The notes below the pieces were generated by a model. The model searched no databases and was not told where the DNA came from. It saw nothing but the letters and a program-made list of their open reading frames with translations. A program made the position numbers and the translations under genes. Shown piece after piece: positions 28,996 to 36,549 of a stretch of DNA of 64,000 bases. Position 1 is the stretch's first letter. Each line of letters begins with the position of its first letter. Origin of the DNA: Gaetbulibacter sp. 4G1 (lineage in GTDB: Bacteria; Bacteroidota; Bacteroidia; Flavobacteriales; Flavobacteriaceae); NCBI RefSeq assembly GCF_002741945.1, contig NZ_MDVN01000003.1:248001-312000 (forward strand), read 5' to 3'.

Positions 28996-31900
28996 TTGGA
29001 AGATTCACTGTCGCATATCATTATTTCAGACTTTATTACCGAAAGTAAAGCTGCAAACCCTGAAATTAAGTTGAGCTATCAAGTATTTGGTAAACCTATA
29101 GGTACAGCACCAATAGTTTTGGTAAATCATGCTTTAACAGGAAACAGTGATGTTGCAGGAAAAAATGGTTGGTGGTCAGATTTAATTGGGAATAATAAAG
29201 TAATTGATACAAAACTGTATTCCGTTTTAGCATTTAATATTCCTGGGAATGGTTATGATGGTTTTGTTATCGAAAACTATAAGGGTTTTGTAGCTCGAGA
29301 TATTGCAAAACTGTTTTTGATTGGTTTAGAAAAGCTAAAAATAGAAAAGTTATTTGCTGTCATTGGAGGATCGTTAGGCGGAGGGATTGCTTGGGAAATG
29401 GCCGTACTACAACCTGATTTTACTGAGCATTTAATTCCGGTAGCGACAGATTGGAAGTCTACCGATTGGTTAATTGCTAACTGCCAAATTCAAGAACAGT
29501 TTCTGTTAAATTCTAAAAACCCAGTACATGATGCAAGAATGCATGCCATGCTTTGTTATCGTACTCCAGAATCGTTTAAGGAACGTTTCCAACGCTCAAA
29601 AAATGAAGCTTTAGAAATTTTTAATGTTGAGAGTTGGTTATTACACCATGGTAATAAATTGCAAGAACGTTTTCAGCTTTCAGCTTATAAATTAATGAAT
29701 CAATTACTAAAAACGATTGATGTTACTAAAAACAGAAAAAACGATTTTAATGTACTAGAAAACATTAAAGCCAATATTCACATTATTGGTGTAGATTCTG
29801 ATTTGTTTTTTACTGCTGAAGAAAACAGGCAAACTCATAAGCAACTTGCAGTTACGCACCCTAATGTTACCTATAACGAAATTAATTCTGTACATGGACA
29901 CGATGCGTTTTTAATAGAATACGAGCAATTAGAAAAAATAATAGAAGGCATTTTTGTGCCAAATTCTAAAAAAAGAAAAATGAAAGTATTAAAGTTTGGA
30001 GGGAAATCTTTAGCAAACGGAAACGGATTAAATAAAGTACTTTCCATTATTGAAAATAAAATAAATGATGGTGAAAAAATTGTCGTGGTCGTTTCGGCTA
30101 GAGGCAATGCAACTGATGATTTAGAGTCCATCTTAAATGCATCGATTAAAGGAGAAGATTACCAAAATCTATTAAAAGTTTTTAAAGACTATCAAAGAGA
30201 ACCTTTAAAAACGATTGACTTTTCTGAAGAATTTTCAGTCCTAGATAAACTTTTTGAAGGCGTAAGTTTATTACGAGATTATAGCCAAAAAACTAAAGAC
30301 AAAATTTTAGCACAAGGCGAGTTACTATCAGTTAAACTAGTGTCTGCTTTATTAAATGAAAGAGGAATAAAAGCAAAAGCGACAGACTCTAGGCAGTTAA
30401 TTAAAACTGATGAATCTTTTGGGAATGCGCAACCAATTTCTCAGCAAACTAAAGATAATGTTAGAAATTATTTTAAGCAAAATAATGGAGATACGGTTAA
30501 CATTGTAACAGGTTTTATTGCATCAAATTCTAAAGGAGAAACGACTACGCTAGGTAGAAACGGTAGCAATTATTCAGCAGCTTTATTAGCAAATCATTTA
30601 GATGCAGAAGAGCTTCAAAACTACACCCATGTAAACGGAATCTATACAGCAAATCCAGATTTAGTGGCAGATGCTCAAAAAATTAGAGAATTATCATTTA
30701 GTGAAGCTAACGAACTTGCTAACTTTGGAACTACTGTTTTACACGCTAAAACTATAATTCCACTAGTTGAAAAAAACATTAGCCTTCGAATTTTAAATAC
30801 TTTTAATCCAGATGATGAAGGAACTTTAATTACTGCGAAGTCAAATTCAAAAGAAGTAACATCTTTATCTGTTTTAGATAATGTGGCTTTATTAAATTTA
30901 GAAGGACGCGGGTTATTAGGAAAGATAGGTGTTGATGCTCGAATTTTTAGAGCTTTAAGCGACCATGGCATTAGTGTAAGCATTATTTCTCAAGGGTCGT
31001 CAGAAAGAGGTATAGGGTTAATTATAGATGCAGAAAAAGCAACCCAAGCAGTAATTGCTTTGGAACGTGAATTCGAAAATGATTTTTATTCGCAAGATGT
31101 AAATAAGATTGAAGTAGTTGACGATGTTTCAGTAATTTCAATTATTGGGATTGAGCTTAGTTCTTTCCATAAACCGTTTAATGCATTAATTAAAAATCAA
31201 ATTACACCACTATTATTCAACAATACATTTACAGGTAGAAATGTGAGTCTGGTAGTTAAAAAGAATCAATTGCATAAAGCCGTTAATGTTATTCATGGTG
31301 AAGTTTTTGGAATTTCAAAAAAGATAAACATTGCAATTTTTGGTCACGGAGGAGTAGGAGGCGCCTTAATTAATCAAATTTTAAAGTCTAAGGATGAAAT
31401 TGAAAAACGAAAAGGAATTAACCTAAATGTTTTTGCTATTGCTAACTCAACAAAACTCATTTTAAATAAAAATGGCGTTAATGAAAATTGGCAAGATGAT
31501 TTAAAAACAACTTTACAAGAAAGTTCAATTGAATCTATTATTGCTTATGCAAAAGCACATCATTTGGAAAATTTAATAGCAGTTGATAATACTTCAAGTT
31601 CAGAGTTTCATTCAAATTATGTGCCTTTAGTTGAGGCTGGTTTCGATTTGGTATCGTCAAACAAAGTAGCGAATACTATATCGCACGATTTTTATACAAA
31701 TTTAAGAGTTCAGTTAGAAGAGCATAATAAACAATATCTATATGAAACAACGGTTGGCGCAGGTTTACCATTGATTGATACGATTAAACTGCTACACGAA
31801 TCTGGTGAAAATATTACGAGAATAAGAGGTGTGTTTTCAGGAACTTTAAGTTATTTATTTAATAATTTTTCTATTCAAAATAAACCTTTCAGTGAGATTA

Positions 31901-32397
31901 TTCAAGAAACAATAGACAAAGGATTTACAGAACCAGACCCAAGAGAAGACTTTTCAGGAAATGATGTGGCAAGAAAGCTCTTAATTTTAGCAAGAGAGTT
32001 GGATTTACAAAATGAATTTGAAGATGTTGAAGTTCAAAATTTAATACCAGAAGCATATCAAAATATTTCGGTCGAATCATTTTTAGGTCAGTTAAATGTT
32101 CTCGATGAATCATTTCAAAAGATAAAAGATAATCAAGAAGAAGGGCACGTATTAAGATATGTTGGTGATTTGTCAGGAGATTTATCGAAAGATAAAGGGA
32201 ATTTAGAAGTAAGGCTAGTTTCTATTCCAGAAGATAGTACGTTGGGTCATGTAAAAGGATCAGACGCTATTTTTGAAATATTTACAGAATCATATGGAGA
32301 GCAACCTATTGTAATTCAGGGAGCAGGAGCAGGGGCAGAAGTAACAGCTAGAGGCGTTTTTGGAGATATTTTGAGATTGTCAAAACATATCAATTAG
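28996..32397 (+). CDS. Fusion: homoserine O-acyltransferase (MetX) - aspartokinase - homoserine dehydrogenase
   Basis: 1133 residues with three enzyme parts. MetX-type alpha/beta hydrolase at about 1-318: nucleophile Ser126 in GGSLGGG, Asp269 in DSDLFF, His302 in GHDAF. Aspartokinase plus ACT repeats at about 329-780, starting MKVLKFGGKS at Met329. Homoserine dehydrogenase at about 790-1133: Rossmann FGHGGVGG, NKVAN, GAGLPLIDT, TEPDPREDFSGNDVARKLL. MetX and dehydrogenase catalytic residues look complete. In the kinase, GGTS is GGKS (Lys337), GSD is GSN (Asn525) and TDVxG is THVNG (His545), so kinase activity is doubtful. The start is TTG at 28996, since no ATG is available near the family N-terminus. 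It would supply O-acylhomoserine to metY under the same riboswitch. Confidence 0.92.
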   Translation: MEDSLSHIIISDFITESKAANPEIKLSYQVFGKPIGTAPIVLVNHALTGNSDVAGKNGWWSDLIGNNKVIDTKLYSVLAFNIPGNGYDGFVIENYKGFVARDIAKLFLIGLEKLKIEKLFAVIGGSLGGGIAWEMAVLQPDFTEHLIPVATDWKSTDWLIANCQIQEQFLLNSKNPVHDARMHAMLCYRTPESFKERFQRSKNEALEIFNVESWLLHHGNKLQERFQLSAYKLMNQLLKTIDVTKNRKNDFNVLENIKANIHIIGVDSDLFFTAEENRQTHKQLAVTHPNVTYNEINSVHGHDAFLIEYEQLEKIIEGIFVPNSKKRKMKVLKFGGKSLANGNGLNKVLSIIENKINDGEKIVVVVSARGNATDDLESILNASIKGEDYQNLLKVFKDYQREPLKTIDFSEEFSVLDKLFEGVSLLRDYSQKTKDKILAQGELLSVKLVSALLNERGIKAKATDSRQLIKTDESFGNAQPISQQTKDNVRNYFKQNNGDTVNIVTGFIASNSKGETTTLGRNGSNYSAALLANHLDAEELQNYTHVNGIYTANPDLVADAQKIRELSFSEANELANFGTTVLHAKTIIPLVEKNISLRILNTFNPDDEGTLITAKSNSKEVTSLSVLDNVALLNLEGRGLLGKIGVDARIFRALSDHGISVSIISQGSSERGIGLIIDAEKATQAVIALEREFENDFYSQDVNKIEVVDDVSVISIIGIELSSFHKPFNALIKNQITPLLFNNTFTGRNVSLVVKKNQLHKAVNVIHGEVFGISKKINIAIFGHGGVGGALINQILKSKDEIEKRKGINLNVFAIANSTKLILNKNGVNENWQDDLKTTLQESSIESIIAYAKAHHLENLIAVDNTSSSEFHSNYVPLVEAGFDLVSSNKVANTISHDFYTNLRVQLEEHNKQYLYETTVGAGLPLIDTIKLLHESGENITRIRGVFSGTLSYLFNNFSIQNKPFSEIIQETIDKGFTEPDPREDFSGNDVARKLLILARELDLQNEFEDVEVQNLIPEAYQNISVESFLGQLNVLDESFQKIKDNQEEGHVLRYVGDLSGDLSKDKGNLEVRLVSIPEDSTLGHVKGSDAIFEIFTESYGEQPIVIQGAGAGAEVTARGVFGDILRLSKHIN

Positions 32398-32409
32398 TAG
32401 CGTTGTCCC

Positions 32410-32471
32410 CTCGAGCGCAGTCGAGAGGTTATTTATTTTAAAAAACTAAGAGGCCTCGACTGCGCTCGACC
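32410..32471. repeat. GC-rich inverted repeat of the flavobacterial CTCGACTGCGCTCGAG type
   Basis: TCGAGCGCAGTCGAG (32411-32425) and CTCGACTGCGCTCGA (32455-32469) are perfect complements across a 29-base loop. Each arm is also nearly self-complementary. The GC content stands out from the AT-rich surroundings. It separates the MetX fusion from metZ and may act as a transcript-end hairpin or be a dispersed repeat element. Confidence 0.7.
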
Positions 32472-32513
32472 AGACAAATTTTAGAATTAAAGCTTTTAAC
32501 AAGCTTAGAGAAT

Positions 32514-33689
32514 ATGACAATGAATAAAAAACAATTTGAGACAGAAGCTATTCGTACACAAATAAATCGTACAGAATTTTTAGAACATACCAGTCCGTTA
32601 TACTTAACATCAAGTTTTGTTTTTGAAGACGCCGAGGATATGCGAGCATCTTTTAGCGAAGAAAAGGAACGTAATATTTATAGTAGGTTCTCAAACCCGA
32701 ATACTTCAGAGTTTGTAGATAAAATTTGTAAAATGGAAGGCGCAGAAAGTGGTTACGCTTTTGCTACAGGAATGGCAGCTGTGTTTTCAACCTTTGCTGC
32801 GTTGCTAAATAGTGGTGATCATATTGTGTCAGCCCGCTCTGTTTTTGGTTCTACACATTCATTGTTTACAAAGTATTTACCAAAATGGAATATTGAAACC
32901 AGTTATTTCAATATTAACGAGCCAGAAACTATTGAAGGTTTTATTACGCCAAAAACTAAAATTTTATTTGCAGAATCGCCAACAAATCCAGCTGTAGATA
33001 TTATCGATTTAGAGCTCTTAGGTAGCATCGCGAAAAAACATAATTTAATTTTAGTCATAGATAATTGTTTTGCAACACCATATTTGCAGCAACCCATAAA
33101 ATATGGAGCGCATTTAGTAATCCATAGTGCCACCAAATTAATTGATGGACAAGGGCGAGTTTTAGGAGGTGTTACTGTTGGAAATGAAGATTTAATTCGA
33201 GAAATTTATTTGTTTGCCAGAAATACAGGTCCAGCCTTATCACCATTTAATGCGTGGACGTTATCTAAAAGTTTAGAAACTCTTTCAGTAAGAGTTGATA
33301 AACATTGTGAAAACGCTTTAAAAGTAGCTGAATTTTTAGAAGCACATCCGCAAGTAAACTGGGTAAAGTATCCGTTTTTAAAATCTCACCCGCAATACAA
33401 AGTGGCCAAAAAGCAAATGAAACTAGGAGGTAATATTGTTGCTTTTGAAATAAAAGGTGGTATCGAAGCTGGTCGTAACTTTTTAAACGCAATCAAAATG
33501 TGTTCGTTATCTGCTAACTTAGGGGATACCAGAACTATTGTAACACACCCAGCCTCAACCACACACAGTGGTTTGGCTGAAGCCGATAGACTTGTAGTTA
33601 ATATAACTGACGGTTTAGTACGTGTATCAGTTGGCTTAGAACATGTGGATGATGTTATTGGAGATTTAAAGCAGGCATTACATACTTAA
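32514..33689 (+). CDS. metZ: O-succinylhomoserine sulfhydrylase-type PLP enzyme
   Basis: Cys/Met-metabolism PLP enzyme of 391 residues. The PLP Lys is in HSATKLIDGQGRVLGG; IYSRFSNPNT, the ATGMAAVFSTF loop and VTHPASTTH near the end are family motifs. The GQGRVLGG region and length fit MetZ better than MetY. ATG at 32514 (MTM) and ATG at 32520 are both possible starts. It would make homocysteine from an O-acylhomoserine and sulfide, parallel to metY. The GC-rich repeat upstream separates it from the SAM-I operon, so it may be expressed independently. Confidence 0.88.
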   Translation: MTMNKKQFETEAIRTQINRTEFLEHTSPLYLTSSFVFEDAEDMRASFSEEKERNIYSRFSNPNTSEFVDKICKMEGAESGYAFATGMAAVFSTFAALLNSGDHIVSARSVFGSTHSLFTKYLPKWNIETSYFNINEPETIEGFITPKTKILFAESPTNPAVDIIDLELLGSIAKKHNLILVIDNCFATPYLQQPIKYGAHLVIHSATKLIDGQGRVLGGVTVGNEDLIREIYLFARNTGPALSPFNAWTLSKSLETLSVRVDKHCENALKVAEFLEAHPQVNWVKYPFLKSHPQYKVAKKQMKLGGNIVAFEIKGGIEAGRNFLNAIKMCSLSANLGDTRTIVTHPASTTHSGLAEADRLVVNITDGLVRVSVGLEHVDDVIGDLKQALHT

Positions 33690-33795
33690 GCATACTTTGA
33701 TATTGCTTATAAATATCTTTTATATTACAATTTACTTTTTCCATTTGAAATTTAGTAAAGCGAAATTTTGAATAGTTATATTTAACTCATTCTAA

Positions 33796-34638
33796 ATGGG
33801 AAATATACTTTTCAATAAAAAAGGGGAAAAGGTTTTAGCTTTAATACCTATTTCAAAACAAACCATTGCTTCGTTATTTGAAGTGCCTAACTTTTATGCT
33901 GTTTTTTTCTTTGAAAACGCAGCAGGTAATATTGTAATGGATGGACAGGAGATAATAATTAAAGAGCACTATATTTTATTTTATTATCCTTATCAAAAAC
34001 TGAGCTTAAAAGGCGACTTTGAAGGTGTTTGTATTCAGTTTCATCCCGACTTTTTTTGCATAGATATTCATGCTAAAGATATTGGTTGTCAAGGTGTTTT
34101 GTTTAATAATTTTTTTGGTGACGGTTTGTTGAGGTGCTCGGCAAAGGAATATAAAAAATTATCAGAATTCTATTCAAATCTAAATAAGGAACTGTTAGTT
34201 AAAGAAATGGGACAATTGGATATGGTGTCTAGTCAACTTAAAATATTTTTAATAAATGCAGTTCGAGTTAAAGCAAAAAGGAATCAAGATGCTTTACCAG
34301 ATAAAGATAATTTACACTATCAAATAAAGTTACTTATTGATACAAATTTCTTTGTAGAATCCTCTCCTAAGTTTTACGCCAATGCCTTAGAAGTTTCGCT
34401 AACAACTTTTAATAGATTGTGTCATAAATATTTTCAGAATAGCTTTATTAATATTCTGAATTTAAAACGGATTGCAACAGCCAAAAACAAATTATTCTTG
34501 ACTAATTTTCCTGTTAAAAATATAGCATATGAAGTTGGTTATAATGATCCTCTATACTTTACAAGGGTTTTTAAAAAGTATACAGGAATATCTCCAAAGG
34601 ACTTCAGAAAGCAATTGAAAAATAATAGATTGGTTTAA
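33796..34638 (+). CDS. AraC-family transcriptional regulator
   Basis: 280 residues. The N-terminal half (about 1-155) looks like a small-molecule-binding cupin-like domain: strands around FEVPNFYAVFFFENAAGN, IIIKEHYILFYYP and GVCIQFHPDFF. The C-terminal half (about 175-275) is an AraC DNA-binding domain with two helix-turn-helix units, VSLTTFNRLCHKYF and PVKNIAYEVGYNDPLYFTRVFKKYTGISPKDFR. It lies between metZ and a small gene with its own promoter. The target and ligand are unknown; the adjacent 78-residue protein is a plausible target. Confidence 0.9.
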   Translation: MGNILFNKKGEKVLALIPISKQTIASLFEVPNFYAVFFFENAAGNIVMDGQEIIIKEHYILFYYPYQKLSLKGDFEGVCIQFHPDFFCIDIHAKDIGCQGVLFNNFFGDGLLRCSAKEYKKLSEFYSNLNKELLVKEMGQLDMVSSQLKIFLINAVRVKAKRNQDALPDKDNLHYQIKLLIDTNFFVESSPKFYANALEVSLTTFNRLCHKYFQNSFINILNLKRIATAKNKLFLTNFPVKNIAYEVGYNDPLYFTRVFKKYTGISPKDFRKQLKNNRLV

Positions 34639-34664
34639 TTATCCATGTGATAATTAAATGCTCC

Positions 34665-34696
34665 TTGTACATAACTTGCCTAGTAGCATAATTTTG
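34665..34696 (+). promoter_or_regulatory. Promoter of the 78-residue gene
   Basis: TTG (34665-34667), 21 bases, then TAATTTTG (34689-34696), a full match to the Bacteroidetes TTG...TAnnTTTG promoter. It predicts a start near 34701, 22 bases before the ATG, and supports the small gene as real. Confidence 0.6.
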
Positions 34697-34722
34697 TCTT
34701 TATAATTTTAAACGATATAATT

Positions 34723-34959
34723 ATGGAACAAAAAGAATTATGGCTAACAAGCTTAATAGTAGACAATCCACAAGAAGGATTTGAATTAGCAATAAAGCTT
34801 TCAAGAATGGGAGTAAAATCGACACAACCAGATATTGAAGTGTTGAAAAAATTACGAAAAGATTATTCTAATAGTGCACCTGGACTTACTGCAGCGTCTC
34901 ATGTTATTGCAGTTAATTTTCAAACTATTTCTGCCGCGAATAATTATTGGAAAAAGTAA
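34723..34959 (+). CDS. Small protein of unknown function next to AraC regulator
   Basis: 78 residues, soluble, no signal peptide. It begins MEQKELWLTSLIVDNPQEGF and ends VNFQTISAANNYWKK; the middle is Lys/Arg-rich (EVLKKLRKDYSNS). I recognise no family. It has its own promoter-like sequence, lies 84 bases after the AraC gene and 73 bases before the Rrf2 gene, and is read in the same direction. Codon use looks like the neighbours. It is probably a real, lineage-restricted gene, possibly controlled by the AraC protein. Confidence 0.6.
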   Translation: MEQKELWLTSLIVDNPQEGFELAIKLSRMGVKSTQPDIEVLKKLRKDYSNSAPGLTAASHVIAVNFQTISAANNYWKK

Positions 34960-34997
34960 TTATACCAATATTATAATCTTTTGTGTTGTATTATAAG

Positions 34998-35028
34998 TTT
35001 GCTTCAAGCACGAAATTAAGTATCTTAG
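34998..35028 (+). promoter_or_regulatory. Promoter of the Rrf2 gene
   Basis: TTTG (34998-35001), 19 bases, TATCTTAG (35021-35028), one mismatch from TAnnTTTG. The ATG at 35033 follows within five bases, so the transcript would be almost leaderless. Confidence 0.5.
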
Positions 35029-35032
35029 CATC

Positions 35033-35446
35033 ATGCTATCTAAAAAAACGAAATACGGATTAAAAGCACTAACTTATATTGCAAGAAAAGAAGGGGAATC
35101 TCCTGTTCGAGTTAGTGAAATAGCCGAAAGTGAAAACATACCACAGAAATTTTTAGAAAGTATTTTACTTACTCTCAGAAAGTCAGGCGTTTTAGGCTCA
35201 AAGAAAGGGAAACATGGTGGTTATTATTTAAGGCATGAACCATCGGAAATTAAAATGACCGATGTAATGCGCGTTCTTGAAGGACCTATTGCCATGGTGC
35301 CTTGTGTAAGCTTAAATTTTTATGAAAAGTGCGACGATTGCCCTGATGAAGAAAAATGTAGTGTTAATAAACTCATGATACAGGTACGAGATAATACACT
35401 TCAAGTATTCAGAAATACTACTTTAGCAGATCTCTCTAGTATATAG
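35033..35446 (+). CDS. Rrf2-family transcriptional regulator, likely controller of the cys operon
   Basis: 137 residues. The N-terminal winged helix, MLSKKTKYGLKALTYIARKE...VSEIAESENIPQKFLESILLTLRKSGVLGSKKGKHGGYYL, is classic Rrf2 (IscR/CymR/NsrR). The C-terminal part has four cysteines, C-x10-C-x2-C-x5-C (CVSLNFYEKCDDCPDEEKC), which could bind a metal or Fe-S cluster. It sits directly upstream of, and reads towards, the sulfate-assimilation operon, whose promoter carries a perfect inverted repeat at 35546-35566. Control of sulfur assimilation, in the manner of CymR, is therefore likely but inferred. Confidence 0.9.
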   Translation: MLSKKTKYGLKALTYIARKEGESPVRVSEIAESENIPQKFLESILLTLRKSGVLGSKKGKHGGYYLRHEPSEIKMTDVMRVLEGPIAMVPCVSLNFYEKCDDCPDEEKCSVNKLMIQVRDNTLQVFRNTTLADLSSI

Positions 35447-35545
35447 TGTTGAGAATTTCATAAAATATTCAGTTTTTCTTGCTTTTTTCTCCCACTTACT
35501 CTTAAAATAGTTCATTATTCTAAAAAGTTGTTAAATATATTTTAT

Positions 35546-35569
35546 ATGTAAAAATATGTTTTACATTTG
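35546..35569 (+). promoter_or_regulatory. cys operon promoter with overlapping operator
   Basis: TACATTTG (35562-35569) is an exact TAnnTTTG -7 element. ATGTAAAA (35546-35553) and TTTTACAT (35559-35566) form a perfect 8-bp inverted repeat with a five-base spacer that overlaps it, as expected for a repressor site. A second small palindrome, TCCTAT/ATAGGA (35574-35579 / 35587-35592), lies in the predicted 5' UTR. Confidence 0.55.
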
Positions 35570-35613
35570 TATTTCCTATTAAATCGATAGGATTAATATA
35601 AAATGAATTTAAA

Positions 35614-35913
35614 ATGATTATTGACGCTGTTTTAAATAGAAATAATAAGGATGTAAAAGTGATTGATATTAATAATCCTTCGGGAGATAAAATATCAAAA
35701 ACCGAAGAGCAACCCGCTGAAAAAGTAAAACGAAGTTTGGCAAAAACCATTAGTTGGAGAATTATAGGAACTCTAGATACTTTGATTTTATCTTGGATTA
35801 TAATAGGCGAAGTTTCAACGGCAGCAGCTATTGCTTCGGTGGAATTTGTCTCAAAAATGATATTATATTTCTTTCATGAACGCGCTTGGAATAAAATAAA
35901 ATGGGGAAAATGA
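35614..35913 (+). CDS. DUF2061 membrane protein of the cys operon
   Basis: 99 residues. A polar N-terminal part (about 1-40) precedes a DUF2061 domain (about 41-99) with two hydrophobic segments: KRSLAKTISWRIIGTLDTLI and the closing FVSKMILYFFHERAWNKI. DUF2061 proteins are small inner-membrane proteins often found next to sulfate-assimilation genes, but their biochemical role is not known to me. It is the first gene of the operon, and its stop codon overlaps the likely cysH start as ATGA. Confidence 0.88.
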   Translation: MIIDAVLNRNNKDVKVIDINNPSGDKISKTEEQPAEKVKRSLAKTISWRIIGTLDTLILSWIIIGEVSTAAAIASVEFVSKMILYFFHERAWNKIKWGK

Positions 35914-36536
35914 TTATGATAGATCAAAATCAAATAGAAACTCTAAACGAGTCATATAAAAACGCAACGCCTTCTGAAATTATAAAAAAAGCTTTTGAGC
36001 TTAATGCAGAGGCTGTAGTGACTACTAATTTTAGACCCTATGAAGCTGCAATTTTACATGCAGTAAATAAAGTAGTGCCTAAAACTACCGTGGTTTGGTG
36101 CGATACAGGATATAATACACCACAAACATACAGGCATGCGGAAAAGGTTATTTCTGATTTAGATTTAAACATACATTTATATGTGCCTAAGCAAACATCA
36201 GCTCACAGGGATGTAGTTTTGGGAATACCAAGTGTTGATGACCCAGAGCATACTCTATTTACAGAGCAAGTAAAGTTAGAGCCTTTTAAACGTGCCATGG
36301 AAGAGCACAAGCCAAAAGTGTGGTTTACAAACTTGCGCCACGGACAAACAGCATTTAGAAATAGTATTGGGATTTTTAGTTTGAGTAAAGATGGTATTTT
36401 AAAAGTAAGTCCATTTTACTATTGGTCTGATGAGAAATTAGACGCCTATCTAAGTGACAATAACTTGCCTAACGAATTTAAATATTTCGACCCAACAAAA
36501 GCATTAGAAAATAGAGAGTGTGGTTTACACGCTTAA
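35910..36536 (+). CDS. cysH: PAPS/APS reductase (CysH family)
   Basis: Reduces activated sulfate to sulfite. I use the ATG at 35910 because it overlaps the preceding stop as ATGA; ATGs at 35901 and 35916 are in frame. Motifs are VTTNFRPYEAAILHAV, WCDTGYNTPQTYRH and the catalytic C-terminal ECGLHA. The two Cys pairs that hold a 4Fe-4S cluster in APS reductases are absent: the only cysteines are in WCDTG and ECGLH. By family rules that points to the thioredoxin-dependent PAPS type, which needs APS kinase, yet no cysC is present in this operon. Length is about 208 residues, short but complete. Confidence 0.92.
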   Translation: MIMIDQNQIETLNESYKNATPSEIIKKAFELNAEAVVTTNFRPYEAAILHAVNKVVPKTTVVWCDTGYNTPQTYRHAEKVISDLDLNIHLYVPKQTSAHRDVVLGIPSVDDPEHTLFTEQVKLEPFKRAMEEHKPKVWFTNLRHGQTAFRNSIGIFSLSKDGILKVSPFYYWSDEKLDAYLSDNNLPNEFKYFDPTKALENRECGLHA

Positions 36537-36549
36537 TATAAAAGATAAA

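Noticed and set aside
36520-36549. Earlier start for cysD overlapping cysH
   Set aside because: It would add a segment not typical of CysD and overlap the cysH C-terminus; the ATG at 36550 gives the usual N-terminus.
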